A DNA stretch of 64,000 bases, taken from the NCBI GenBank assembly GCA_029251165.1, contig JAQXDW010000015.1, forward strand, positions 62,001 to 126,000, written 5' to 3'. The DNA is from Myxococcota bacterium (GTDB lineage Bacteria > Myxococcota_A > UBA796). The notes under the pieces are model-generated. The model ran no database searches. It saw nothing but the letters and a program-made list of their open reading frames with translations, and was not told where the DNA came from. Below, piece by piece: positions 46,033 through 55,181 of the stretch. The translations under genes and the position numbers were made by a program. The first letter of the stretch is position 1, and every line of letters begins with the position of its first letter.

Positions 46033-47094
46033 ATGGCGGAAAAGAAACGAACAAAGGTTGGCGCGGGCAGGCGAATGAGTGGCCGCAAGTCTCCACTTCC
46101 CAAGCGAGGGAAATCCAGCACTTCGCGTTCGGGGACCGGAGCCGAGGAGGCCCCGAAGCGCTCGCCGCTCCCTCCCCTTGCAGCACCACTCAGTGCCTAT
46201 CTGGCAGCGCCCGGATTGGAGGATGAGCTTCAGCGAGAGCTGGGCGACGTTGTCCATCGACACGGGCGTCTCCTGCTTGCTCCAGGCAAGCCGAGGTCCT
46301 CGATCTGGTCGCAGGATGTGTGGCTGGACACGAAGCTCGCACGCATCGACTCTATCGGGGACGCTGCGAAGGTCTTGCGTGGGATTCAGCGCAACTGGGT
46401 TGGCTATTCGCATCACGAGCACCGGCGCATGACCCTGCTCTCCAAGCGGCTCCCCCCCATCAAAGAGCGCGTGTGGCCGTTTCCATGTTCCCTTCCAGAT
46501 GCAGATCTTGGGGCCTACACCCTGCTCGATCGGAACACGCTGCTCTACTCACCCACCTGCAGGAGTCCATTTCCAAACGGAGAGGTTCGCTTCGTCGACA
46601 ATCTCAATCCGCCAAGCCGCGCCTATCGCAAGCTCTGGGAAGTCTTCACGCTCTGTCAGGTCATGCCGCAGCGAGGCGACCGGTGCATCGACATGGGGGC
46701 CACTCCGGGAGGCTGGACCTGGGTCCTCGCCGAGCTCGGAGCAAACATACGCAGCGTCGACAAGGCAATGCTTCACCCCGATGTCGCCGCCCTTCCAAAC
46801 GTAAAGGTCAAGCTGCAGAGCGCATTCAGCGTCGATCCAAAGTTGGTCGAGAATCCCTATGACTGGTTCTTCTCAGATGTGATCTGCTATCCCGAGAGGC
46901 TCTTGGCGATGGTGCAGCGGTGGCTTGATGCCGGCGCCGCAAGACGCTTTGTGTGCACCATCAAGTTCCAGAGCAAGACCGACTACAAGACCATTGATGC
47001 CTTCGCCAAGATCCCGGGATCGCGGATGCTGCACTTGCATCACAATCGCCACGAGCTGACCTGGATCAAGCTCGATGATGAGCTGGATATTTAG
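46033..47094 (+). CDS. rlmM: RlmM-like 2'-O-ribose methyltransferase
   Basis: The 353-aa product matches the RlmM family, which methylates C2498 in 23S rRNA. SAM-binding motif I is seen as CIDMGATPGGWTWVLAELGA (about residues 216-235); the catalytic Asp lies in FFSDVICYPERLL; Lys in FVCTIKFQSK; and Glu in HHNRHELTWI, giving a K-D-K-E tetrad candidate. A basic Lys/Arg/Ser-rich extension of about 50 residues at the N-terminus replaces the usual start. AGGG lies 6 nt before the ATG. The gene is convergent with the PlsC-like gene, 84 bp apart. A good housekeeping-type assignment, but the rRNA site is assumed from the family. Confidence 0.85.
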   Translation: MAEKKRTKVGAGRRMSGRKSPLPKRGKSSTSRSGTGAEEAPKRSPLPPLAAPLSAYLAAPGLEDELQRELGDVVHRHGRLLLAPGKPRSSIWSQDVWLDTKLARIDSIGDAAKVLRGIQRNWVGYSHHEHRRMTLLSKRLPPIKERVWPFPCSLPDADLGAYTLLDRNTLLYSPTCRSPFPNGEVRFVDNLNPPSRAYRKLWEVFTLCQVMPQRGDRCIDMGATPGGWTWVLAELGANIRSVDKAMLHPDVAALPNVKVKLQSAFSVDPKLVENPYDWFFSDVICYPERLLAMVQRWLDAGAARRFVCTIKFQSKTDYKTIDAFAKIPGSRMLHLHHNRHELTWIKLDDELDI

Positions 47095-47178
47095 GTGTCT
47101 TTGTCTCGGGTGTGGAGCCGAGCAGACTCAGGCGGTGGTGTGGGTCGGTCTCGCACGGGCTCGTCTGCTGCTAGCAGC

Positions 47179-47982
47179 TCAGCCAGACCCCGGCGGGGAC
47201 ACCGTGCCATCCACCTCTGCCTCGGACAGTCCCCGCATGTCGGCCAGCGTCGTGATCATCTGCTGGCGCACATCCATGATCCTCGACTCCAGGCTGTCGA
47301 TCGTGACATCGACCGGCTCTAAGACCCGCACACGAACCGGGAGCCCCCAGGGCGTTCGCATCATGAGGCCATGCTTGGGCAGTGCCTTCAGGGAGCCGTC
47401 GATGACGATCGGCACAACGGGAATGCCAAGCTCGCGAGCCAAGGTGAAGGCTCCGTGCTTGAAGGGCTTGATGCGCCCGTCTGCTGAGCGGGAGCCCTCG
47501 GGGAACATCATGATGGAGGAGCCCTGCTTGAGGTGAACTCGACAGTGCTCCAGCATCTCTGCGATGCTCTTCGCGTCCCCACGCTTCAGGGGAATATATT
47601 GGTTCATAGTCATGTTCCAGCCAATGAACGGCACGCGGAAGACGATGGCCTTCGAGACCCATTTGTAGTGCTTGAACAGGCCAAAGAGGACCAGGATATC
47701 GCCCCAGGACTGGTGGTTGGACACCAGCATGTAGGTCTGATCCGAGACAATGCGGCTGCGCCCCGACCAAGTGGGCGACCACAGCGGCAGCACGGAAACG
47801 TAGTGGTAGCCCCAGGCGCAGGTGTAGAGGTGCAGTGCCCGGCGGCGCTGGTGGTCAAAGGGCAGGGTCACCGCGGCCAACACCAGCGAGCCCAGCCACC
47901 ACAGGGCGTTGCTGACCACAAAGTATGACCAGAACAGGAGGGTGCTGCACCAGGTGCGTATCGTCTGCCAGGAATCCGTCAC
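47179..47982 (-). CDS. plsC: 1-acyl-glycerol-3-phosphate acyltransferase (PlsC-like)
   Basis: The 267-aa product has the HX4D motif NHQSWGDILVL, motif II SKAIVFRVPFIGW, the motif III FPEGSRS (MMFPEGSRSADG), and motif IV IPVVPIVIDGSL, the standard PlsC order. Two N-terminal hydrophobic segments (LLFWSYFVVSNALWW, LGSLVLAAVTL) anchor it to the membrane. It acylates lysophosphatidic acid in phospholipid synthesis. The GTG start at 47982 is chosen over the GTG at 47988 because AAGGA then has a 6-nt spacer. Confidence 0.9.
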   Translation of the reverse strand: MTDSWQTIRTWCSTLLFWSYFVVSNALWWLGSLVLAAVTLPFDHQRRRALHLYTCAWGYHYVSVLPLWSPTWSGRSRIVSDQTYMLVSNHQSWGDILVLFGLFKHYKWVSKAIVFRVPFIGWNMTMNQYIPLKRGDAKSIAEMLEHCRVHLKQGSSIMMFPEGSRSADGRIKPFKHGAFTLARELGIPVVPIVIDGSLKALPKHGLMMRTPWGLPVRVRVLEPVDVTIDSLESRIMDVRQQMITTLADMRGLSEAEVDGTVSPPGSG

Positions 47983-48405
47983 ACCCACTCCTTCAGGTCT
48001 GAAGTGTATAAGATGAGCGGATCGTCGAGCACCATGAACAACAGACAGTTGATCCTGACAGGAAGCTCAAGAAGCCTTTTTCCCGCTCCCGCTCCCGCTG
48101 CAGCAGCGGGCCAGGAGGCCCAGCTCCTCACGGCATTGGTGTACAAATGTTTGTTAAGCTGGGGCATTCGACCTCCGCCGCCTCGAGGTTCGCCAAGATG
48201 GTCGGGGACAGAGCGTCTGGATCAGCCCCAGTATATTGCGTGTTCAACAGTTGCCTTTGCGTCTCTTTATCGAAGGGCTGACAGGAATTTCGCCGGCGCG
48301 GTGTTGGTGATTCGCATGGTCAAGGAGCGCCCCTGAGCGAGTGTCCGAGAGCTCGTCCGCGCTGAATGGCAGCACTTGCCGTAAGCCAATTCCAGGAGAC
48401 ACTTC
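47983..48405. other. divergent intergenic region, no gene seen
   Basis: This gap separates the PlsC-like gene from the metallophosphatase pseudogene. A GC-rich stretch of CCCGCT repeats and CAGCAGCGGG is at about 48085-48110. No promoter of confidence is seen. Confidence 0.5.
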
Positions 48406-48948
48406 ATGCGAATCGGTGACATCCACGGCTGCTACCAGGAGCTTCTCGATCTGATCGAGGCCGCCGGGCTGACAAAAGAAGACACGGTCATCTCGGTGGG
48501 GAGACATGGTGGGGAGATACCGCAGAGCTCGACTTCTTCCAGACCTGTAAGAGGCGCCCACGCCGTGATGGGCAATCACGAGCTGAAGAACATCTGCTGG
48601 CGACGGGGGGAGCTGCACCCGACGCTGTCGCAGCGCATCACTGTCGCAGCGCATCAGCCGTCGGCTGCTGAGGGATCTGCGAGCCAGGGGGCCCGCTGGA
48701 CGAGCAGCACCGCCGGATGCTGCCATGGGATGCGGATGGCCGGGCGGCTGCATTTCCAGAGGTGTGATCAGCTGACGGATGCGTACTGGCCGAGGCGGGG
48801 CTGCTTGTCGACTGCTGCCTGGGCGACCCCGGCGATACTCTGGCTGTCCATGTGCTGGCGGCGGGCCTCAGAGAACCGCTCGGCAGTGTCTGGAGGGAGG
48901 GGGGCTGACAGGAGCCTCAAGATTCGCACTCTCCTGACTCTCTATTAA
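48406..48948 (+). pseudogene. metallophosphatase pseudogene with several indels
   Basis: The start MRIGDIHGCYQELLDLIEAA is the GDIHG motif of calcineurin-like phosphatases of the symmetrical diadenosine-tetraphosphatase / protein-phosphatase type. HAVMGNHELKNICWRRGELH at about residues 53-72 is the GNHE motif. Between them the expected GD-VDRG block is broken into three frames: GDM in one, AELDFFQTCKR in another. A perfect 16-bp tandem duplication at 48625-48656 shifts the frame again after TLSQRI, and the rest of the enzyme reads as nonsense. No active phosphatase is expected. Confidence 0.7.
48625..48656 (+). repeat. perfect 16-bp tandem duplication
   Basis: CTGTCGCAGCGCATCA occurs twice in tandem (48625-48640, 48641-48656). 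The 16-bp gain disrupts the phosphatase frame. Confidence 0.9.
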
Positions 48949-49139
48949 ACCAGCTCCAGCCCCCGTTGAGACGTAAAAATCATGCTGCCAGCTTACTAAA
49001 AATAGAGCAGCGAGTGGAAACCAGGCAAGACGGTCGTCCTCTCGTCACACCAACTCACTGCCAGACAGAACAATATGCGTTACTTGGCCAACGCTCGACA
49101 CGACACCTGGATGTTTAAGAGCATCAAGCAGGAGAAGAC

Positions 49140-51587
49140 ATGACGTTCTTTAGCGCAACACAGAGAAGTTCACTGAAATCGTCTCTAAAGAAGGTTGTGT
49201 CTGGCTCTGGCAAGAGACATGCCTTTTATGTTCTCTCTGGTGGAACCAACAAATTTGCGCTGTACATTGATCCCAAGTCCGGACTGTCACCCAACCGATT
49301 CAAGACACCAAAGCTGATTGATGCCCACCTCAAGCTGTCGGGACTCAACAACGCAGGGATCACTGAGGTGCACCTATCGAAGTGTCGGTCAGCAGCCGGT
49401 GAGGTGATCTGGGATGGCAGCACACTCCACTTGAACATCACCAACAAGGCAGGAAAAGCCGGCTACACGGAGCTGAAGAAGGCCCTCCGAAGCATGAGAG
49501 CCTTACTTCCGATCTGGAGCGTGGGAGAAGCGGCGACCTCATCCCTCGACGAAGACAAGACCCAGCTCTTGGAGGTATACAAGAAAGCAGGGGCGCTGGA
49601 CCCAAGCGCGCGGGTGATCAACCCCGACGACTGCAGTCGCATCTACCGGGATGCAGGCTCCATCGATCAGCTCGGTGCAGACATCGCCAGTCTCCGCGAA
49701 TACATTGAAAAGTACGGCGCAGAGATCCCCGAGAGCAGCCTGAAGATCCTGATGGCTTCGATCGAGAACATGGAGCGGTTCTACGATACGATCGAGAGCT
49801 GGGAAGGCGACTCAGGCGCCCTGAAGGCATCGCATCAGGCCCTCAGGGCAGAGGTCAAGCGCGAAGACGTCGCGATGGTCAGAGCCTCCCAGGTCTGTGA
49901 TGCCATCGCTCAGGCTGCTGAGCAGCCAGACCTCACGGCTGTCCAGAACGCACTCACGCTCCTCAACTCTGGAGACCTGCCGCCCGCCTTCATCTCCGAA
50001 AACATCGACAAGCTCGTGAAAAAGATCCCCGGGGATTCTCGGCTGAGTCGCATGGTGGATGCCTGTGTAGATGCCAACGAAAAGGCTGCAGAGGTGGGCA
50101 TTGACTTGACGCTCACCACCGATCTGATCGATCGGGCACAGGCGCTGGGCGATGTCGCAGCACGGCAGACGCTGAAGGCCGTCCGAGGATCGGAGCGAAA
50201 CCTCATCATCGAGGATGCTGGAGAAGGGTTCCCTGAGAAGAGCGGGCAGTACATCGACGCCTTGTCGAGGAGCTTCGCTGGCGGAAAAGACGCCGCGATC
50301 TTCGCTGGGCGGATGGCTGGTGTCTACAACGAATACGGTGCAGACCCCAGCCAGTGGGAGTCCAGCGTATCTGCAGTCGCCAATGCAGAGGTCCAGGCGA
50401 CATTCGACATGTATGGCTCTGCCTCCATGAAAGGTTGCTCCATCTTAGAAGGCATCAGCCTCCTTGCCGAGGCGGGCTTCCTGGTCGAGAGCAGCCTGAA
50501 GCTGACGGGGGAAGCAAAGGCTTCCCTTGGACCGCTCAAGGCCAAGATCGAGGGCATGCTCGAGCTGTATGGGGAGTTCGGAGGAACCGCCAATGGTTTA
50601 GCAGTCATTGGCCTCTTCAGCGGCATCGTGCTCAGCGGCGCGGTCAATGCCGGTGCCGAGGTGCGTGCCACCGCCAACCTCAAGAGCTCGTTCGAATTCA
50701 GCGGCATCGGCACGCTTCACGCTGGTGTCGGCGCCAGCGCGGTGGCTCAGGCCTCTGCGCACGCCTCTGGTTCGTTCATCCTCTCTCCCAACGGCACCAT
50801 CCGCCTCACGGGTTCTCTCGGTGGAACCATCGGAGTCTCCGCTGAGGCCAGCGCGGACATCAGCATGCAGACGGCCGGCGGAAAGGAGCTGTTCCGGGCA
50901 GAGACCAGCATCAAAGCCATCGCAGGACTGAGCGCAGAGTTGGGCGGCTCGTTTGCCATCGAGGGCGGAAAGGTCAAGCTGCAGGTCAACCTCAGCGCGG
51001 CACTGGCCGTCGGCGGCAGCATTAAGCTCGACCTCCAGGTGGACCTGCGAGAGCTCGCCCAGGCCATCTCCCGCACGGTCCGCACCCACTTCGGGAGCGT
51101 CTCTCGCTACCTCCTCTACTCGGCCGTCCGAGAGGGCTACGAGGCTCTGCCCGACCCCGGTGATGAAGACGTTGACTTCTATCTGTCATGCCTGGAGCAA
51201 GACGACCGGTACGAATTCCAGTCTCTGGCAATGGCTGGAGGGTTGACGTACGTCGAGGGGCATCACTATCAGACCATCACGAGGACCATCCTCACGAGCC
51301 CAAACCTCAAGAAGAACCATCACTGGGCGGGAGACGACACCGTCCTCATAGCCAAGGTCAACAAGTACTGCGCCCGCATCATCAAGGCGCTGAAGGCTGA
51401 GCAGGGCGATCTGACGCTGTACAACTCCGCCATCAACAATGAAAACGACACCGCACAGGAAGATCTCATCGAGGCGATGACTCAGATGTTCAAGACCCTC
51501 ACTCCAGCCATCGAGGGCCTGACACTGCGTATGGAGGGTCAGACCATCACAGTGGCCTCATGCCAGAGCGTACGGCTCCCGAATTAA
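49140..51587 (+). CDS. 815-aa protein with shared N-terminal domain and Gly/Ala-rich core
   Basis: The N-terminal 120 residues (SLKSSLKKVVSGSG, HAFYVLSGGTNKFALYI, AAGEVIWDGSTLHLNITN, YTELKKALRSMRALLP) align in order with the N-terminus of the 1377-aa protein at 23682. Residues 120-440 are helical. Residues about 497-640 are Gly/Ala/Ser-rich beta-like repeats (SGAVNAGAEVRATANLKSSF, AQASAHASGSFILSPNG, VSAEASADISM) that suggest a beta-solenoid or barrel-like core. The last 170 residues are again helical and have LYSAVREGYEALPDPGDEDV. There is no signal peptide. GGAG is before the ATG. The TerB-like gene follows 26 bp downstream, so an operon is likely. No known family is recognised. Confidence 0.8.
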   Translation: MTFFSATQRSSLKSSLKKVVSGSGKRHAFYVLSGGTNKFALYIDPKSGLSPNRFKTPKLIDAHLKLSGLNNAGITEVHLSKCRSAAGEVIWDGSTLHLNITNKAGKAGYTELKKALRSMRALLPIWSVGEAATSSLDEDKTQLLEVYKKAGALDPSARVINPDDCSRIYRDAGSIDQLGADIASLREYIEKYGAEIPESSLKILMASIENMERFYDTIESWEGDSGALKASHQALRAEVKREDVAMVRASQVCDAIAQAAEQPDLTAVQNALTLLNSGDLPPAFISENIDKLVKKIPGDSRLSRMVDACVDANEKAAEVGIDLTLTTDLIDRAQALGDVAARQTLKAVRGSERNLIIEDAGEGFPEKSGQYIDALSRSFAGGKDAAIFAGRMAGVYNEYGADPSQWESSVSAVANAEVQATFDMYGSASMKGCSILEGISLLAEAGFLVESSLKLTGEAKASLGPLKAKIEGMLELYGEFGGTANGLAVIGLFSGIVLSGAVNAGAEVRATANLKSSFEFSGIGTLHAGVGASAVAQASAHASGSFILSPNGTIRLTGSLGGTIGVSAEASADISMQTAGGKELFRAETSIKAIAGLSAELGGSFAIEGGKVKLQVNLSAALAVGGSIKLDLQVDLRELAQAISRTVRTHFGSVSRYLLYSAVREGYEALPDPGDEDVDFYLSCLEQDDRYEFQSLAMAGGLTYVEGHHYQTITRTILTSPNLKKNHHWAGDDTVLIAKVNKYCARIIKALKAEQGDLTLYNSAINNENDTAQEDLIEAMTQMFKTLTPAIEGLTLRMEGQTITVASCQSVRLPN

Positions 51588-51613
51588 CGACGAATCACTG
51601 AGGAGAATCCAGT

Positions 51614-52054
51614 ATGTCTGAGACAAAGTGGACCCGGTATCACGACATCTGCTACCTGTACGTGGCCATGATCATCATCGATGGCCCCATCCAGCCGTCA
51701 GAGAGCGGGATGCTGCTCCGGTGCATGCGTGACTGGAAGCCCGACATGACCCGCGCACACTTTGCGCCGCTCTACCGCAGCGTCCTGCGCAAGGCCCTCA
51801 AGGTCAGCGGCGGACGCGAGCTGGTCCGCAGCGTCGAGACGTGCGCTGCGGGACTTGCTGAGTCCATTGGTGGCAGCAGCAAGCGCAGCCGGATGCTGCT
51901 GGAGCACCTCCGCCGAGTCGCCGAGATCGATGGTCCGATGGCTCCCGGCGAGCAGTTCATCTCGCAAGCGGTCATCACCCACCTCGGGCTGAACAAGCGC
52001 ATCGAGATGACCGTCAAGAACGGCTTCGCAACCTTTGGAGCCGCGGCGAAATAG
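51614..52054 (+). CDS. TerB-like protein
   Basis: The 146-aa product is all-alpha with two acidic metal-site-like motifs characteristic of TerB/DjlA-type domains: VAMIIIDGPIQPSESGMLL near the N-terminus and VAEIDGPMAPGEQFISQAV near residue 105, followed by THLGL. TerB family proteins are linked to tellurite resistance, membrane stress and phage-response islands. The motifs are spaced as in known members, though GPIQPSE replaces the usual GEIsxxE. AGGAG lies 9 nt before the ATG. It is 26 bp after the 815-aa gene and probably its partner. The assignment is from motif pattern only. Confidence 0.7.
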   Translation: MSETKWTRYHDICYLYVAMIIIDGPIQPSESGMLLRCMRDWKPDMTRAHFAPLYRSVLRKALKVSGGRELVRSVETCAAGLAESIGGSSKRSRMLLEHLRRVAEIDGPMAPGEQFISQAVITHLGLNKRIEMTVKNGFATFGAAAK

Positions 52055-52390
52055 CACCGTCTCGCCCGGAGAGGGGCCGAGCCGATGAGCTCTCGACCGC
52101 GCCTCCCTGGCCCGGTGCAGCCGAGCCACAGCCGTGCGTGATCGCGGTACATGACACCGCCCAGCCCCCGCCTCAGACCGCCGTATAGACGCCATCAAAG
52201 CCACAGGGAGTATCGGAGTCGGTACTGCTGACCGAAAATTCAGCCGGCCGTTGCTGCCGCCTTCCGTCATCCGCAGCGGTACCCCTCATCTTCCCAGCGT
52301 TCTCCACCATCGAGCCCCTGAACATCGGAGGGTTCGTGTTGTGGTGGTCGAGTCTGCTCCTCTTCTTGCTGCATCGGATAGAAACAGCGC
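52055..52390. other. intergenic region, no gene seen
   Basis: This is the gap between the TerB-like gene and the next lipoprotein. On the minus strand around 52185-52245 a short frame ends PCGFDGVYTAV, which could be a relic of a protein C-terminus. No intact feature is seen. Confidence 0.4.
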
Positions 52391-53230
52391 ATGCGTGCAC
52401 TCTTCTTCCTGCCCCTGCTCGCCTGCGCGTCCGATGCCCAGGATGACCCGCAGGACACCTGCGATCAGACCGGCGAGCGTGAGGTCCTGCTCCTCACCAC
52501 CATCGCCTTCCCCCGCGAGACGGACGGCGTCACCAACGGCTTCAACCTCGACGACGATGTCAGCGTCGAGGGCGGCAGCACGGGCTGTGGGGTGGCCGAT
52601 CAGCTCAGCGAGGACGGCGAGGAGGGGATCGACAACAGCTTCGCGAAGCTGCGACCAGCACTGGACGCCACCGAGGCGTCCGCCCTGGATGCCATTGTGC
52701 AGGAAGCCATCAACGGCGGCGGGCTGCTGGTGATGGTGCAGCTCGACGGAGTCGACAGCCTCGAGAACGACGACTGTGTTGATGTCAGCATCACCGGCGG
52801 ACTCGGGGATCCCCTGCGCGGACCCAACGGTCAGATCCTGAGCGGTCAGACCTTCGAGCGTGACCCGGAGGCCGCCGTCAGTCAGCTCAAGGGAGCCGCC
52901 ATTGTCGACGGTGTGCTGCAGGGAGGGCCGATTGCGCTGGCGCTGCCGTTTCAGTTCCTCGATGCCGATGTGATCTTCAGCCTCCAGGGGGGACTGATCC
53001 GCCTGGAGCTGGATCCCGACGGCGCACACACCGGCATGGTGGGCGGAGGAACCCCCACAGAAGAGATCAGCGCGCTCGCCCACAACACCGGCATTGACGA
53101 GACGGTGGAGGCAGTGCTGGACACCCTGCTCAGCTACAACGCCGATCTGGCGCCGGATGAGACGGATGCCTGCGCCGAGATCTCAGTCACCCTTGAGTTT
53201 GAGGCGGCGAGCGCGTTCTTCCTGGAGTGA
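52391..53230 (+). CDS. secreted lipoprotein, function unknown
   Basis: The 279-aa product starts MRALFFLPLLACASDAQDD, a lipoprotein signal with lipobox LLAC. The mature part is acidic with a central Gly-rich ITGGLGDPLRGPNGQIL and repeated strand-like segments (GLLVMVQLDGVDSL, GGPIALALPFQFL, VIFSLQGGLIRLEL). A duplicated Cys pattern, TCDQT and TGCGV early and DDCVDV and DACAEI later, may form disulfides. It matches no family I can name; similar Asp-rich lipoproteins are common in this phylum. A probable extracytoplasmic protein. Confidence 0.8.
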   Translation: MRALFFLPLLACASDAQDDPQDTCDQTGEREVLLLTTIAFPRETDGVTNGFNLDDDVSVEGGSTGCGVADQLSEDGEEGIDNSFAKLRPALDATEASALDAIVQEAINGGGLLVMVQLDGVDSLENDDCVDVSITGGLGDPLRGPNGQILSGQTFERDPEAAVSQLKGAAIVDGVLQGGPIALALPFQFLDADVIFSLQGGLIRLELDPDGAHTGMVGGGTPTEEISALAHNTGIDETVEAVLDTLLSYNADLAPDETDACAEISVTLEFEAASAFFLE

Positions 53231-53381
53231 CCTCCTGGGCACTCCTCAAGGCTGGCTCAGGCACTCCTCCGGAGGCATCACCGAGAGGGCCCGCCAGCGA
53301 AGTGGCTGCCGGGATCGGGAGGGCAGCCCACAGGAGGAGGCGGAGGCTGCAGGACACTCCAGCCGGAGGCCCGACACAAGC

Positions 53382-55181
53382 TCAGGGCCGCTCTACTCCG
53401 CAGAAGCGGTGAAAGATGCGACAGCCTGGCAGTGCCGCCTGGAGGGCCGCAGCGGCATCCGGCGTCACCGCATCGCACCCCGCAAGGTTGAGGCGCGTGA
53501 GGCGGGTGAGGCCAGTCAGGGGGCTGAGATCGTGTATCGGCGCGCCGTGAACCGTGAGGCGCGTGAGCTGCTTCAGGGAAGCCAGCGGGCGAATGTCCTT
53601 CAGGCCGTGACCGCTCCAGATCTTGAGGGTGGTGAGGCGGATCATCCCCGCCAGCGCTCGGATGTCCTCGAGGACCTTGAAGTCTCTGAGCTCAAGCTGG
53701 GTGAGCTGGACCAGCTCCGCCAGCACCCCGATGTCGTGAACCGAGCCCCCCTTCAGCTTGAGGGTGGTGAGGCGGGTCATTCCCTGCAAGGGCGACAGAT
53801 CTGACAGCGGCATCGTGGAGAGGTCGAGCGCCTCCACGCCATGGAGGAGTCCCCCCCTCTGAGCCGCATAGAGGGCCACCTGCGGGGCATGCCTTGGACC
53901 GAAGGCCTCCTGAAGGGCATCACCAATGACAAGCTTCCCAGCTTTAATTTCAACGGATTCAGCCAGCGTTCCCAGCAGCGTGGAGTGTGCAGCAAGCGAT
54001 GAGATGTCCCGCACCCCGTGGCAGCCCCAGAGGTGAAGCGTGGTGAGGCGGGGCAGGTCCCTCAGCGGCGTCAGATCTCGGATCTGGGTGCAGCCGGAGA
54101 GGTTGAGGTACGTCAGCGCAGTCAGGTGCTCCAGCCCCTGGAGTGAGGACAGGGCCGTGCAGCCGGAGAGGTCGAGGTGCTGAAGCTGGGACAGCCGTGT
54201 GAGGTGCTGAAGGTCTTGGATGGACGTGACTGAGACATCCAGCGTGGTGAGGCTCACGAGGTCCTGCAGGACGTCCAGGCTGGGCAGCTCCGCAGACCTG
54301 GAGAGCCTCAGCGCTGTCAGGCTGGTCAGCCCTGTCAGGCGCAGATCGACAGGGCAGATGCGGGACAGGTTCAGGCTGGTGAGCGCCCCCAGCCCATCCA
54401 GCGCCACCGTCTGGAGACCGTCACAGTCTTCGACATCGAGGGTGGCAAGCTGGGTCAGCCCCTGCAGCTCCAGGTCCCGCAGGCTGGAGCAGCCCCTGAG
54501 CGACAGCCCCTGGAGGTTGGTCAGCGCGCTCAGTGCGCGGATGTCAGACACCGGTGTTGCGGAGAGATCCAGCGCCTGGAGGCTGACCAGCGTGCTCAGT
54601 GGACTGACGTCGGACACCAGCGTGGAGGAGAGGTCCAGCGTCCGGAGGCTGACCAGCGTGCGCAGTGGACTGACGTCGGACACCGACGCGAGGGAGAGGT
54701 TCAGCTTCTGGAGGCTGACCAGTGTGCCCAGCCCGCTGACGTCAGACACACCCGAGCAGTCGATAAAGTCAATCGATCGGAGGTTGAGCAGTGTGCTCAG
54801 CGGCCGGAGGTCAGACGTGATGGCGCACGCAAGGAAGTACAGGGACTGAAGGTTGACCAGATCCTGCAGAATGCTGAGATCAATTGTGGAGAGAGAGAAC
54901 TGATGATGCGTCAGCTGATCAAGCCGACCGACCTGACGGAGCAGCGAGAAGACAACCTGGGGGCGCCATTCTTCCTGAATCCTGTTGATAAAGGAGCGGT
55001 CTGGAATCGCCATCCACCCCAAATCGGAGATGGAGATCTCCTCCACGAGCGCAGACCAAAGCTCAGGGTCGTCCATCGACTTCAGCAAAAAAAATGCCTG
55101 CTGAACATGCTCCCAGTCATCATTCACAAGCAGCAGGCGCAGTGACGCCACCTGCTGCTGTTGCTTCGAACTCAGTTCCAC
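53382..55181 (-). CDS. leucine-rich-repeat protein D, start moved inward
   Basis: The 599-aa product starts at GTG 55181, giving MELSSKQQQQVASLRLLL, which aligns residue by residue with the start of LRR protein C. GGAGG lies 9 nt upstream. The longest frame would begin at GTG 55511 and add 110 unrelated residues. The cap continues with FFLLKSMDDPELWSALVEE. About 15 LRRs follow. Near residue 410 the repeat array is broken by QVALYAAQRGGLLHGVEALD, which resembles the second half of the cap in proteins A and C, then LRRs resume. No signal peptide. The neighbouring upstream gene is co-directional with a 336-bp gap. Confidence 0.85.
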   Translation of the reverse strand: MELSSKQQQQVASLRLLLVNDDWEHVQQAFFLLKSMDDPELWSALVEEISISDLGWMAIPDRSFINRIQEEWRPQVVFSLLRQVGRLDQLTHHQFSLSTIDLSILQDLVNLQSLYFLACAITSDLRPLSTLLNLRSIDFIDCSGVSDVSGLGTLVSLQKLNLSLASVSDVSPLRTLVSLRTLDLSSTLVSDVSPLSTLVSLQALDLSATPVSDIRALSALTNLQGLSLRGCSSLRDLELQGLTQLATLDVEDCDGLQTVALDGLGALTSLNLSRICPVDLRLTGLTSLTALRLSRSAELPSLDVLQDLVSLTTLDVSVTSIQDLQHLTRLSQLQHLDLSGCTALSSLQGLEHLTALTYLNLSGCTQIRDLTPLRDLPRLTTLHLWGCHGVRDISSLAAHSTLLGTLAESVEIKAGKLVIGDALQEAFGPRHAPQVALYAAQRGGLLHGVEALDLSTMPLSDLSPLQGMTRLTTLKLKGGSVHDIGVLAELVQLTQLELRDFKVLEDIRALAGMIRLTTLKIWSGHGLKDIRPLASLKQLTRLTVHGAPIHDLSPLTGLTRLTRLNLAGCDAVTPDAAAALQAALPGCRIFHRFCGVERP

